DNA of 64,000 bases from an uncultured Candidatus Actinomarina sp. (GTDB lineage: Bacteria; Actinomycetota; Acidimicrobiia; Actinomarinales; Actinomarinaceae): positions 62,001-126,000 of the forward strand of contig CABYLQ010000002.1 in NCBI GenBank assembly GCA_902519845.1. The letters run 5' to 3'. A model generated the notes under the pieces. It did no database searches. It saw nothing but the letters and a program-made list of their open reading frames with translations, and had not been told where the DNA came from. Below, one piece after another: positions 24,698 through 33,943 of the stretch (position 1 is the first letter of the stretch; each line of letters opens with the position of its first letter). A program made the position numbers and the translations under genes.

Positions 24698-25154
24698 TAT
24701 TTAATCTCTCCACAACCACAGATGGTACTAATGCACTTACATCTCCTCCGTAAGAGTATATTTCTTTTACCATTGAGCTTGAAACATAACCGTATTCTGG
24801 AGATGCTGGTATAAAAATTGTCTCAAAATCAGCAAGGTTAAAATTCATTTGAGCCATCTGAAATTCATAATCAAAATCGGTCATAGCTCTTAATCCTTTT
24901 ACGATTGCATTAATTTTCATTTTTTTAGCAAAATCAACTAGCAAGCCCTCAAAACTCTCAATATTTACATTTGATATATCAACCAAAATTTCGGATAACA
25001 TTTTTTTTCTCTCGGCAACTTCAAACATTGGATCTTTTTGTGGGTTAACTACAACTCCTACAAAAACTTCATCAAAAACGTTTGAAGCTCTTTTGATTAC
25101 TTCTATGTGCCCATTAGTAGGTGGATCAAATGATCCTGGAATTAAAACTTTCAT
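24690..25154 (-). CDS. coaD: Phosphopantetheine adenylyltransferase
   Basis: Penultimate step of coenzyme A synthesis. Nucleotidyltransferase motif GSFDPPTNGHIEVIKRA at the N-terminus and the closing YVSSSMVKEIYSYGGD are typical. 154 aa. Overlaps rsmD by 4 nt and the SepIVA-like gene by 8 nt. Confidence 0.96.
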   Translation of the reverse strand: MKVLIPGSFDPPTNGHIEVIKRASNVFDEVFVGVVVNPQKDPMFEVAERKKMLSEILVDISNVNIESFEGLLVDFAKKMKINAIVKGLRAMTDFDYEFQMAQMNFNLADFETIFIPASPEYGYVSSSMVKEIYSYGGDVSALVPSVVVERLNNG

Positions 25155-25684
25155 TTTTTCAATATTGTTATTCTGCTTTGGCCATAATTTTTTTCTCTAT
25201 ATAATTCTAGCCCGTTTGGATAAACAAATTGGTCAGAACTTTTATGTCTGTGAATGACAAGTTTTGAATTTTTATTCATTAAATTTTGAATAATATTTAA
25301 TTCATTATCAATTTCAGTTTTAGAAGTTGAAAATGGAGGATCATAAAAAATAATATCAAATTGTTCATTTGATTGACTTATGTAATTGATTACTTTTGTC
25401 ACTAAAACTGTAAAGTTGACTTCCATATTAGATAAGTTTTTTTCTATGATCTTTGAGCATTTAGTTGATAATTCTATAAAAGTTACAAAATCTGCACCCC
25501 TGCTTAATGATTCAATTCCTAATGAACCTGATCCTGCATATAGATCTAAAACAGTTGAATTATTGAAATCGTTCTGAAGAATGTTAAATATGCCTTCTCT
25601 TGCTTTACTCATCATTGGCCTTGTTGACGAATCATTGATTGTATTGATTAAGGAGCCTTTGAACTTACCAGATATTATTCTCAT
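25151..25684 (-). CDS. rsmD: 16S rRNA (guanine966-N2)-methyltransferase
   Basis: SAM-dependent methyltransferase. SAM-binding DLYAGSGSLGIESLSRGA and catalytic YDPPF are present; N-terminal MRIISGKFKGS and RPMMSKAREGIFNIL are family hallmarks. 177 aa. Located between recG and coaD, overlapping both by 4 nt. Confidence 0.93.
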   Translation of the reverse strand: MRIISGKFKGSLINTINDSSTRPMMSKAREGIFNILQNDFNNSTVLDLYAGSGSLGIESLSRGADFVTFIELSTKCSKIIEKNLSNMEVNFTVLVTKVINYISQSNEQFDIIFYDPPFSTSKTEIDNELNIIQNLMNKNSKLVIHRHKSSDQFVYPNGLELYREKNYGQSRITILKK

Positions 25685-27774
25685 GTGGAGTCCTCAACTT
25701 TTCCAAAATTTGGAAATAACATTTTTGCTTCCGTAAATAATTCATTTTTTAAATCATCACCTTGAATATCAGAAAAGTAATTTTTCGAATTTTCTAGAAT
25801 TTCATAATCTGTTCTCAAGTTTGCTATTTTCAGATCAGAGAGACCAGATTGTGTTGTACCCGTCACTTTACCTTCTCCTCTAATTTGTAAATCTATCTCT
25901 GACAATTTAAAACCGTCATCGTTTTCTTCAATAGCTTTTAATCTAGATTGACCATCATTTGTTATTTTTGAAAAGCTTTTTCCTTCTGTAATATGAAAGA
26001 TACATTCCGATTGTTTCTCACCTCTTCCAACCCTACCTCTCAGTTGGTGTAGCTGGTTTAAGCCAAACCTTTCTGCACTTTCAATAATCATTAAAGTTGC
26101 ATTTGTTATATCAATACCTACTTCAATAACAACAGTTGACACAAGAATATCTATTTCTCCATTTTGCATTTGAAACATTTTAAGCTCTTTATCCTCCGGT
26201 TTCATTTTTCCGTGTAGTAAATCAACTTTGTAGTCTTTAAATTCTGACCTATAAAGTTTGAATACATTTTCTGCAGCTTTAATATCGCTGTTTTCGCTTT
26301 CTTCAATATAAGGACATACAACAAAAATCTGAGATTCATTTTTTAGGTGTTCATAAGCTGTTTCATATACCTCTTTATTGTCTCTTTTTCCCCCAGATAA
26401 TACTCTTGATTTTATCTTCTTCCTACCAGGTGGAAGTTCATCAATTACAGATAATTCGAGATCCCCGTATATGGCCAAAGCTGTCGTTCTTGGAATAGGT
26501 GTTGCGGTCATAATAAGTTGGTGCGGAGTAAAGTCATCATTATCGACTAACTTTTTTCTTTGTTCAACACCAAACCGTTGCTGTTCATCAATGATAGCTA
26601 ATCCTAGGTTGTTGAAATTTACTTTATCTTGGATTAAAGCATGAGTTCCAATTATCAATACAGGATCTCCTCTATCAATCATTTCATAAATATTTCCTCT
26701 ATCTTTTACCGAGGAAGTTAAAAGGTGAATATCTATATTAAAATATTCAAGATACTTTTTAAAAGACATCAGATGTTGTTCAGCTAATACCTCAGTAGGC
26801 GCCATTAATGCTGCTTGTTTATTGTTTTTTATCGTTGCAGTAACTGCTGCTGCAGCAACTATTGTTTTTCCTGATCCAACATCACCTTGTAATAATCTCT
26901 TCATAGGAGAAGCTTTTTTTATATCGTTATATATTTCCTCTATACATTTTTTTTGAGATGAGGTTAGCTCAAATGGTATTTGTTTTTGAAATAAATCAAA
27001 GTATGAGTCATCTATATTCAAGTCAAAAGCTTTTTTTTCAGAATGATAAAGTGTCTTTGAATGGTGAAATAAGCTCTGCAAATATAAAAACTCATCAAAA
27101 GCTAATCTTTTTTTTGCTTCTTTGTACTCTTCAAAACTTTCTGGAAAATGAACTTTTTGATAACTATCTATTCTGGAATAAATTGAATATTCGTTTAAAG
27201 ATTTTTCATCAACTATATCTTTAATTTCAGGAATTCTTTTTAGAGCTTGCTTGATACCCTCTCTTAAAATTTTATTAGGAACTCCTTCTATTTTTGGATA
27301 GAAGGAAATAAAAGATCCCGTTTCTGATAATTCTTGTTCAGATGAGAAAGATTCGATAGCGGGGTTTTTAAACTCAACGGTTCCTGTTTTTTTTACATCA
27401 GGAACCCCAGCTATTGCGACAATATCGTCTTTTTTATATCGACTAGCTATATATTGAGGTCCAAACCATTTAGCTCTTGCAAGCCCAGTGTCATCATTAA
27501 TTGTTAAAGTTGTAATCCTTAGTCTTGTTTTAGTTGTAAAAACAGATACATCACTAATTTTTCCAAAAATTGTGATTTCTTTATCATAATCTGGCAATAC
27601 ATCAGAAAGATTCATAATTTGTGATCTGTCAAAATGTTTTTTTGGAAATAATCTAATTAGATCGGTAACAGACTTGATTCCAGATTTATGCAAGGACTTA
27701 ACCCTTTTTTCACCAAACCCTTTTAATTCAGATATAGGTATTTCATTTAAATAATGTAAACTTCTGTCGACCAC
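25681..27774 (-). CDS. recG: ATP-dependent DNA helicase RecG
   Basis: Branch-migration helicase acting on stalled forks and Holliday junctions. A wedge/OB domain (about 60-170) precedes the helicase: Walker A GDVGSGKTIVAAAA, Walker B IIDEQQRFGVEQR, motif III TATPIPRT, and motif VI HQLRGRVGRGEKQS. 697 aa. Start is GTG 27774, divergent from rpmB as in many bacteria. Confidence 0.95.
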   Translation of the reverse strand: MVDRSLHYLNEIPISELKGFGEKRVKSLHKSGIKSVTDLIRLFPKKHFDRSQIMNLSDVLPDYDKEITIFGKISDVSVFTTKTRLRITTLTINDDTGLARAKWFGPQYIASRYKKDDIVAIAGVPDVKKTGTVEFKNPAIESFSSEQELSETGSFISFYPKIEGVPNKILREGIKQALKRIPEIKDIVDEKSLNEYSIYSRIDSYQKVHFPESFEEYKEAKKRLAFDEFLYLQSLFHHSKTLYHSEKKAFDLNIDDSYFDLFQKQIPFELTSSQKKCIEEIYNDIKKASPMKRLLQGDVGSGKTIVAAAAVTATIKNNKQAALMAPTEVLAEQHLMSFKKYLEYFNIDIHLLTSSVKDRGNIYEMIDRGDPVLIIGTHALIQDKVNFNNLGLAIIDEQQRFGVEQRKKLVDNDDFTPHQLIMTATPIPRTTALAIYGDLELSVIDELPPGRKKIKSRVLSGGKRDNKEVYETAYEHLKNESQIFVVCPYIEESENSDIKAAENVFKLYRSEFKDYKVDLLHGKMKPEDKELKMFQMQNGEIDILVSTVVIEVGIDITNATLMIIESAERFGLNQLHQLRGRVGRGEKQSECIFHITEGKSFSKITNDGQSRLKAIEENDDGFKLSEIDLQIRGEGKVTGTTQSGLSDLKIANLRTDYEILENSKNYFSDIQGDDLKNELFTEAKMLFPNFGKVEDST

Positions 27775-27865
27775 AATAAAAACAATACCTAAAAAGATTT
27801 AAAATCAAAGTACCAAATAATTATTAGACAAGTTATAGTTATACTTGTATTTTAGAGGGAACACA

Positions 27866-28102
27866 ATGTCAAATAGATGTCAAGTAACTGGAAGAGAACC
27901 AAGATCGGGTAAACATGTTTCATTTTCTCACAAAAGAAACCCGCGATGGTTTAAGCCAAATATTCAAACAAAAAAATACTGGTTAGCAAGTGAGAACCGT
28001 TGGATCAAACTTAAAGTAAGCACAAGAGGAAATAAAATAATTGATAAACGCGGGATTGAATCTGTTGTTAATGAAATAAGACTTAGGGGCGAAAAAGTTT
28101 AA
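27866..28102 (+). CDS. rpmB: 50S ribosomal protein L28
   Basis: 78-aa large-subunit protein: MSNRCQVTGREPRSGKHVSF, SHKRNPRWFKPNIQ, and LKVSTRGNKIIDKRG. ATG 27866 is preferred over the ATG at 27845 because GAGGG sits six bases upstream and the protein then matches the family start. Overlaps the next gene as TAATG. Confidence 0.95.
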   Translation: MSNRCQVTGREPRSGKHVSFSHKRNPRWFKPNIQTKKYWLASENRWIKLKVSTRGNKIIDKRGIESVVNEIRLRGEKV

Positions 28103-28317
28103 TGGCTCAAGGTGTCGTAAAAACATACGATCCTAATTCTGGAAATGGAATCGTAGTTATCGATAGTGATAAAACAGAAGTCTATATAAAAGCTGGCTCC
28201 CTTAAAGGATCAATATTTAGAACCTTAAGACAAGGTCAAAGAATTAATTTTGATATAAACGAAGAAGAAAATTTAAAAGTTATTGCTAATGTCAAAATTG
28301 GTCAAGGTGGCTATTAG
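28102..28317 (+). CDS. Divergent cold-shock-domain protein
   Basis: 71-aa protein with cold-shock-domain layout: GVVKTYDPNSGNGIVVI at the position of RNP1, EVYIKAGSLKG at the position of RNP2, and RTLRQGQRINFDI matching the usual RTLxEGQxVxF. The aromatic RNA-stacking residues of RNP1 and RNP2 are mostly lost, so nucleic-acid binding may differ from CspA. Sits in the rpmB operon. Confidence 0.75.
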   Translation: MAQGVVKTYDPNSGNGIVVIDSDKTEVYIKAGSLKGSIFRTLRQGQRINFDINEEENLKVIANVKIGQGGY

Positions 28318-28325
28318 AAAAGTTA

Positions 28326-29522
28326 ATGGCTGAAATAAATTTAAATCTTGATAATCAAAATATAATTAATGATTACTTCAAAGATCTAACTTGTGATGAT
28401 TATAAGGAATCAATTTTTAAGGGTGGGCAATCATTTGCTGATCAAGCATTAAATAATCTTGATATAAGTGGGTATGCAAAAAAAAGAAACAATGTATACC
28501 CTTCAGAAAAAAGAGGATCATCATACTTATCACCATATATAAGACATGGTTTATTGAGTTTAAAAGAAGTATGGAACCATGTTGAAAAATTTAAATACGA
28601 AGACAAAAGTAAATTTAGAGATGAACTTTTATGGCAAGAGTTTTCAAGACATTTATACGCAATAATTGGTAGAAAAAATCGTGAATTTTTAAATTTTGAT
28701 ATAAAAAATGATCCAAATGAAGTAGTTGATACAAAAAAGATGAATTGTATTGGAACAATAGAAAATGAACTTGAATCAACTGGATATATGGTTAATCAAA
28801 CAAGAATGTGGTATTCATCGCACCAGGTGTTTAGATCAAATAAAAATTGGCTAGAAAGTGAAAATTATATGTATAAACACTTAATTGATGGGTCACGATT
28901 TGGCAATAGGCTAGGATGGCATTGGGTTATGGGGTCGCAAACTGGAAAAATTTATGGTTTTTCTAAATTCCAGGTACAAAAAAGAGCACCAAAATTGTGT
29001 AACGAATGTGAATTAATGAACAATTGTCCAATAGAAAATTGGCCACAAGTTTTAAGTATTACTAACAAGGAATTGAATATAGATTTAAATTTAGAAAAAA
29101 ACTTTGGTCCTCAATCGATACAAACTTCAAAAGATCAACCGGATTTTGTATGGATTAATGGTGAATCATTGGGAGATGATGACCCAGCACTGGCCGAATT
29201 ACCAAACCTACCAATAATATTTGTTTTTGATGCCACCCTTTTAAAAAGTTTAAATTTATCAACAAAGAGAATTATTTTTTTAATAGAAATATTGAAAGAA
29301 ATTAGTCAAAAAAGATCAATTAAAGTCTATTTGGACGATCCAGTAAATATTCTAAGTGATAAAAAATTTGCGTCTACATTTGCTCCTGTTCCAAAATACA
29401 AAAGAATAACTAAAATAGTAAAACCAACAATGGAATTTCCAGCAAAGAGACTCGTTGAACCAATTAATGTTTATCCAAGAAGTTTTTCTTCGTGGAGAAA
29501 AAAAGCAACAATTATATCATGA
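28326..29522 (+). CDS. Photolyase/cryptochrome homologue with swapped domain order
   Basis: 398-aa flavoprotein candidate. Residues 65-222 match the photolyase FAD domain: SYLSPYIRHGLLSLKEVW, DELLWQEFSRHL, TGYMVNQTRMW, LIDGSRFGNRLGWHWVMGSQ and KFQVQKRAP. Residues 272-345 match the alpha/beta antenna domain that normally comes first: DFVWINGESLGDDDPALAEL (like VWFRRDLRLxDNPAL), FVFDATLLKSLNLSTKRIIF and VYLDDPVNIL; the tail AKRLVEPINVYPRSFSSW resembles the interdomain linker. The gene thus looks circularly permuted. Cys225, Cys228 and Cys234 (CNECELMNNCP), perhaps with Cys141, could hold an Fe-S cluster. DNA repair versus light sensing cannot be decided. Confidence 0.85.
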   Translation: MAEINLNLDNQNIINDYFKDLTCDDYKESIFKGGQSFADQALNNLDISGYAKKRNNVYPSEKRGSSYLSPYIRHGLLSLKEVWNHVEKFKYEDKSKFRDELLWQEFSRHLYAIIGRKNREFLNFDIKNDPNEVVDTKKMNCIGTIENELESTGYMVNQTRMWYSSHQVFRSNKNWLESENYMYKHLIDGSRFGNRLGWHWVMGSQTGKIYGFSKFQVQKRAPKLCNECELMNNCPIENWPQVLSITNKELNIDLNLEKNFGPQSIQTSKDQPDFVWINGESLGDDDPALAELPNLPIIFVFDATLLKSLNLSTKRIIFLIEILKEISQKRSIKVYLDDPVNILSDKKFASTFAPVPKYKRITKIVKPTMEFPAKRLVEPINVYPRSFSSWRKKATIIS

Positions 29523-29941
29523 AAAGAAAAATTATTTTTTTTGTGCTCTTCATACACAATTACACATACATTTATTCGAAAGGACGATTAGGAAAGACAA
29601 TATCAGATAGGCCATGTTTAATACTTGAAACTATAGGTGGTAAAACCGGGAAATTAAGAAAAAACGTATTAGTTTTTCTGAAAGAAAATAACTCCATTTG
29701 TGTTGTGGCTTCAAAAGGAGGTAATCCCAAAAATCCAGGTTGGTATCATAACTTAAAAAATAATCCTAATGCAAAAATACAAATTGGAAGAGATAGGTTC
29801 AATGTCTTTGCAAAGGAAATTTATGATATTGAAAGAAATGAATGGTGGAAGAAAATGGATTATATGAATAATGGAATTTACGAACAGTATCAAAATAGAA
29901 CAAGTAGATCCATTCCAGTATTGTTATTAGAAATAACTTAG
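29519..29941 (+). CDS. Deazaflavin (F420)-dependent nitroreductase family protein
   Basis: 140-aa split-barrel protein related to mycobacterial Ddn. LETIGGKTGKLRKNVLVFL, VVASKGGNPKNPGWYHNL and NPNAKIQIG are the family's cofactor-binding landmarks. Usual role: F420H2-dependent reduction of quinones or nitro-compounds. The N-terminus has a short hydrophobic stretch (IIFFVLFIHN), possibly a membrane tether. ATG 29519 overlaps the photolyase-like stop as ATGA; an earlier ATG at 29492 is less likely. Fits the cofG/cofH genes in the window. Confidence 0.85.
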   Translation: MKRKIIFFVLFIHNYTYIYSKGRLGKTISDRPCLILETIGGKTGKLRKNVLVFLKENNSICVVASKGGNPKNPGWYHNLKNNPNAKIQIGRDRFNVFAKEIYDIERNEWWKKMDYMNNGIYEQYQNRTSRSIPVLLLEIT

Positions 29942-29994
29942 TCACAAATTGCGCCTAAGTCAGTTTTGTAATTTATTTAAGATATATTCAAGGA

Positions 29995-30627
29995 TTAAAG
30001 GGTTTTAAAAAGAGTTTTAATTTCCTCAGGATTCAATTTGTCTATTACTAAATCTGCTTCTGACAGTTGGTCATGAGTGAACATTCCTCTATCAATTGCA
30101 ATAACAAAATTACCTGAATCTTTTCCGGACTGTATACCGGTTGGACTGTCTTCAATAATTATATTTTTATCGGTTCCTAACGTTTCAATAGCTTTTTTGT
30201 ATATTTCTCCACTAGGTTTATTTTCAACAACCTCATTACCACCAATAACAAATTCGAAATAGTCTACAATTTTTGCATCACTTAATTTAAAATTAAGAAC
30301 TTCTTTTGGTGCAGCAGATACACAAGCCTGTAGAATTTCACCATTAAATATCTGAATACAATTTAAAGCATCTTTGAATAATATTTTTTCTGAAAAATCA
30401 ACTCTCATAATTTTATGAAGTTCATCCATCGTTGACTCAAAGGTATCAAGGTCTACTAAATTCGAAAATTGTTGGTGGACAAGCCTGTCGTCAACACCAA
30501 CAAACTTATCAAAATCTTCAATAGGTAAATCCAGTCCTTTTGAGAGTAAAAAATCTTTCCAAGCATAAGCATATGATTTTTCGGTATCCATAAGTGTTCC
30601 ATCACAGTCCCAAAAGATGCCGAACAT
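29995..30627 (-). CDS. HAD-superfamily phosphatase / beta-phosphoglucomutase-like
   Basis: 210-aa HAD hydrolase. Motif I FWDCDGTLMDT, motif II VSAAP, Lys in ENKPSGEIY and motif IV IIEDSPTGIQSGKDSG are complete, so it is probably active on small phosphorylated substrates; the sequence suggests the beta-phosphoglucomutase/sugar-phosphatase group. Substrate not determinable. Last gene of the ddl-murF group; convergent with the nitroreductase gene across a 53-bp gap with no visible terminator hairpin. Confidence 0.85.
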   Translation of the reverse strand: MFGIFWDCDGTLMDTEKSYAYAWKDFLLSKGLDLPIEDFDKFVGVDDRLVHQQFSNLVDLDTFESTMDELHKIMRVDFSEKILFKDALNCIQIFNGEILQACVSAAPKEVLNFKLSDAKIVDYFEFVIGGNEVVENKPSGEIYKKAIETLGTDKNIIIEDSPTGIQSGKDSGNFVIAIDRGMFTHDQLSEADLVIDKLNPEEIKTLFKTL

Positions 30628-30630
30628 TTA

Positions 30631-31707
30631 TTAACCTAGTTTAGAGTCAATGTCTTTTGCGCTTTTTAATGCAATTCCATCTGATCCAGTAATTGACCAA
30701 CTATTTGAGATATTAGATAATGCTTCGTCGATCATATTATCTAAAAGTTCAAATTTTGAATTATCTAAATTTTTCCATAGGTAAAGTGCATGGCTTCCTG
30801 GAATGGTATTAATTTCGTTCACATATAAATCATTTTCATGGAGTAAAAAATCATATCTATAAATTCCACGAGTAGGAATTAAACTATTAATTTTTTTTAC
30901 TAAATTAATAAGTTTTGCTTCTAAATCTTTGTTTAATTCTGCTGGTAGTTCTCTTTTAGAACCTTCAAGACCTCCGTTTTCAAGATATTTGTCAGAATAT
31001 GAAAATAATGTTTCATTTTTTATTGGTTTTTCAATCTCAGAAACATCAAAAGTTGGAAAATTTCTAACCCCAATTAAAAGATCAATTGAATTTTCCAGAT
31101 ATTTCTCAATTACCGCTCCTTGTGAATATAAATCAGAATTTTTGACTAATTTCTTAGCTGTATCAATATCATTTATAACTTCAACACCAATAGATGATCC
31201 CCCAAATCTTGGCTTGAGTATATGATCTTCGTTAAATTCATTTTCCTCAACGTTTATGAGTTTTTTTTCAATTACTGGTAAATTATTTTCCTTCATTAAA
31301 GAATAAAATGCATACTTATCCATACAAATTTGGGCAGATATTTGGTCTGGACCAGTATATTTTATGTTAAATATATTTAATAAAGACTGGAGCGATCCAT
31401 CTTCACCAGGCCCTCCATGACAAGCATTTACAACAACATCAAGTTCAATCTTTTTTCTTTTTTGATAGAATCCTGGATTTTCATTAAATTTCAATTCAAG
31501 ATTTTTTTTAAATATCTCTTTATTTTCTAAAAAATCAACTGATTCGTTTTGATTATCTACTAAATACCATTTGTTATCTTTTGACCAATAAATTGAAGAA
31601 ACTTCATATTTTTTTGAAAGTATCCTAACGCTTTGAAGCCCGGTAAGTATAGATATATCGTGCTCTGGAGAGGGTCCTCCAAAAATAACTCCAATTTTTT
31701 TACTCAT
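30631..31707 (-). CDS. ddl: D-alanine--D-alanine ligase
   Basis: ATP-grasp ligase that makes D-Ala-D-Ala for peptidoglycan. GVIFGGPSPEHDISILTG, NACHGGPGEDGSLQSLL, PRFGGSSIGV and EINTIPGSHALYLW are diagnostic. 358 aa. Downstream of murF, whose product uses the dipeptide. Confidence 0.95.
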   Translation of the reverse strand: MSKKIGVIFGGPSPEHDISILTGLQSVRILSKKYEVSSIYWSKDNKWYLVDNQNESVDFLENKEIFKKNLELKFNENPGFYQKRKKIELDVVVNACHGGPGEDGSLQSLLNIFNIKYTGPDQISAQICMDKYAFYSLMKENNLPVIEKKLINVEENEFNEDHILKPRFGGSSIGVEVINDIDTAKKLVKNSDLYSQGAVIEKYLENSIDLLIGVRNFPTFDVSEIEKPIKNETLFSYSDKYLENGGLEGSKRELPAELNKDLEAKLINLVKKINSLIPTRGIYRYDFLLHENDLYVNEINTIPGSHALYLWKNLDNSKFELLDNMIDEALSNISNSWSITGSDGIALKSAKDIDSKLG

Positions 31708-31712
31708 AAATA

Positions 31713-33239
31713 TTAAGGATAGTGGTCAGGAAGATCATTCTCATACAAAACTATATCTTCTGGTTTCACTATTGAATTCAAATAACTGACTGCTTCATCT
31801 CTGTTTGTAAATATTTGATACCTTGTATTATTTTCTTGGAATCCAGTTTTTAATGCATTTTTATTTGTATTACCGATTATTAATGCCTCATCAACTACTT
31901 GACTTGCCTCACTAGCAAATGCATAGTTGATAGCGAATTGATCACTACCCAACTCAACCATCCCTGGAGTAACTAAAAATCTAAGGGATTCTTCATTCCC
32001 TAATTGTCCCAAAGTTTCAAGACTAAATTCAACTCCCATAGGATTTGAATTAAATGAGTTATCTATGATTGTATGTCCAAGATCACTTTCAAGAATATTT
32101 TGACGATGCTTAGATTTATCTAAAGTATCTAAATTATTTATGTACTCACGTATATCCAAGTCCAAAGCTAACATAACGCCAATTGATAATGAGATTGAAA
32201 GCTGTAGTAATTTTGGTCCATTTATTGACCCTAGATGATTATTCGCAACATAAATATCGTGCTTACCATCTTCATATTCAACACACACAGTAGCTTCTCT
32301 GCTTGTAATTGAACAGTCGTAAACATTTTTTTGATTTGTCCATAATCTTGCTTCAGTTAATAGCATTTCATCATCACCATTTATCACAACAGAACCTGCG
32401 AGTTCAACAATCTCGGATTTAGCATCTAAAATATTTTCCAATGATTTCATTCTTTCAAGGTGTACAGGTGCAATACCAGTAATCACTGATATATGAGGCC
32501 TTACCCAAGAACAGATTTCTCTGATTTCTCCATTTGAATATGTTCCCATTTCAATAATTGCAAGCTCCTGGTCATCTTGAAAATTTGCATTAATTGATTT
32601 AGCAATTCCAAGTCGATTGTTGTAACTTTCTGGAGTAACAAATACATTATTTGATAAACCTAGTATCTGAGCAAGTACATTTTTTGTTGTTGTTTTTGAA
32701 TAAGATCCTGTGATTCCAATGACCGGTATTTGTGCAGAGTTTAATTTTTTTGAAGCATCATTAACAAAATGTCTTGATCTTTTCTTTTCGTAATTAAATA
32801 AAAGTCTTAAAGATTGATCATATATGAAATATGAAAACATATTTGCGGCTAATGCTAGTAAGTAACCGTAACCCAAAGTAAAAGAGGCAAGCGAGATTGA
32901 AATAACTAAAAAGAAATAAAGATAAGTAGCTCTTTTAAGTCTTTCAGTTTTCTCTACTTTGCTTGTACGTGGCTTAAATGATAAACCAATAGGAGTAATT
33001 AAGTTTATAGCGCTAATTAATATTGGAACATAAATTAAAAAGAGGGAAACAATACAAAGTATTAGGGTAATAAAAAAGATAAATCTATTTAATCCTCGTG
33101 ACCTTACCCAACGAAAATAAAATTTGGAGACATAACTAGGTATATAGTGCTCTCTTTGTGCAATCCTCTCCCACCTGACAGAATTAATGCAAGTTGCAAT
33201 GGTTATAAGGGCTAGCGTGAATATATAAACTAAATTCAT
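31713..33239 (-). CDS. murF: Membrane-anchored MurF-type ligase
   Basis: 508-aa Mur ligase predicted to add D-Ala-D-Ala to the UDP-MurNAc-tripeptide. Residues 1-140 are membrane: hydrophobic segments at about 3-18, 52-88 and 107-140. The ligase part begins near 170 with P-loop GITGSYSKTTTK (the usual GxxGKT has Ser for the last Gly), then IIEMGTYSNGEI, ITGIAPVHLERM and DNSFNSNPMGVE. MurF's usual N-terminal UDP-binding domain is replaced by the membrane region. Adjacent to ddl. Alternative: a related Mur ligase acting on lipid-linked substrate. Confidence 0.82.
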   Translation of the reverse strand: MNLVYIFTLALITIATCINSVRWERIAQREHYIPSYVSKFYFRWVRSRGLNRFIFFITLILCIVSLFLIYVPILISAINLITPIGLSFKPRTSKVEKTERLKRATYLYFFLVISISLASFTLGYGYLLALAANMFSYFIYDQSLRLLFNYEKKRSRHFVNDASKKLNSAQIPVIGITGSYSKTTTKNVLAQILGLSNNVFVTPESYNNRLGIAKSINANFQDDQELAIIEMGTYSNGEIREICSWVRPHISVITGIAPVHLERMKSLENILDAKSEIVELAGSVVINGDDEMLLTEARLWTNQKNVYDCSITSREATVCVEYEDGKHDIYVANNHLGSINGPKLLQLSISLSIGVMLALDLDIREYINNLDTLDKSKHRQNILESDLGHTIIDNSFNSNPMGVEFSLETLGQLGNEESLRFLVTPGMVELGSDQFAINYAFASEASQVVDEALIIGNTNKNALKTGFQENNTRYQIFTNRDEAVSYLNSIVKPEDIVLYENDLPDHYP

Positions 33240-33943
33240 CTTTTTATTATCTCAATTATTTTTTCTTTTGAGGAACTTAAACAAAAATGATTTTCTTTTG
33301 GAAGAATTGTTAAATCAGAATCTGGAATTATTTTATTGGCTGTAGTTCCATTTTGAGGAAGAACCGTCGTATCATACTCTCCATATACAAGATCAACATG
33401 AGTATCTATTTTTGGAAGAATTTGAACTAAATCATCATTAACTGCCATTACTAATGTATCTCTTAAATACTTGTTTGCGTTTTTATAATCTTCAGATCCA
33501 TATTTTTTTTTAATCTTTTCAAGTTTTTCATCACTAATTAGATTTAATTTATGAATGAACTTATAAAATTTAAAAATTGAAATTGAGTCTTTAGTTTTAT
33601 CTATTTTCACAAGCGGAGATGCGATTACGACTATTTTTTTATATTTTTTTAAGCGAGATAAATGTACTGCAATTCTACCTCCGTAAGAGTGACCCACAAT
33701 TATTTCGACAGAATCTGGAATTATATCTATTAGATATTCAGCATAAGTTTTTGGGGAAAAACTTTTTTCAAATGGTACAGATTTTCCAAATCCAGGAATA
33801 TCTAATGCAATGCTTTCAAATTCTCCTGAAATGTTTTTCCAGTTGCTGCTTTCTCCACCCCATCCGTGCAGAAAACAAATTTTTGGATTCTCTGAATTTA
33901 CTTGGGAATAAGTTAAATTATCAGATAAAATTTTTGTAATCAT
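33236..33943 (-). CDS. Alpha/beta-fold hydrolase
   Basis: 235-aa alpha/beta hydrolase. FLHGWGGESSNWKNI holds the oxyanion His-Gly, the nucleophile Ser is in GHSYGG, an acid is plausible in VYGEYDTTV and the His in PKENHFCL. The ATG at 33943 overlaps the stop of the upstream gene by one base (TAATG); the longer frame upstream is inside that gene. Substrate unknown. Overlaps murF by 4 nt, so it belongs to the cell-wall cluster transcript. Confidence 0.85.
   Translation of the reverse strand: MITKILSDNLTYSQVNSENPKICFLHGWGGESSNWKNISGEFESIALDIPGFGKSVPFEKSFSPKTYAEYLIDIIPDSVEIIVGHSYGGRIAVHLSRLKKYKKIVVIASPLVKIDKTKDSISIFKFYKFIHKLNLISDEKLEKIKKKYGSEDYKNANKYLRDTLVMAVNDDLVQILPKIDTHVDLVYGEYDTTVLPQNGTTANKIIPDSDLTILPKENHFCLSSSKEKIIEIIKR

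Noticed and set aside
27821-27853. Sigma-70-like promoter for rpmB
   Set aside because: TAGACA and TATACT are nine bases apart, and other pairings put the start inside the ribosome-binding site.
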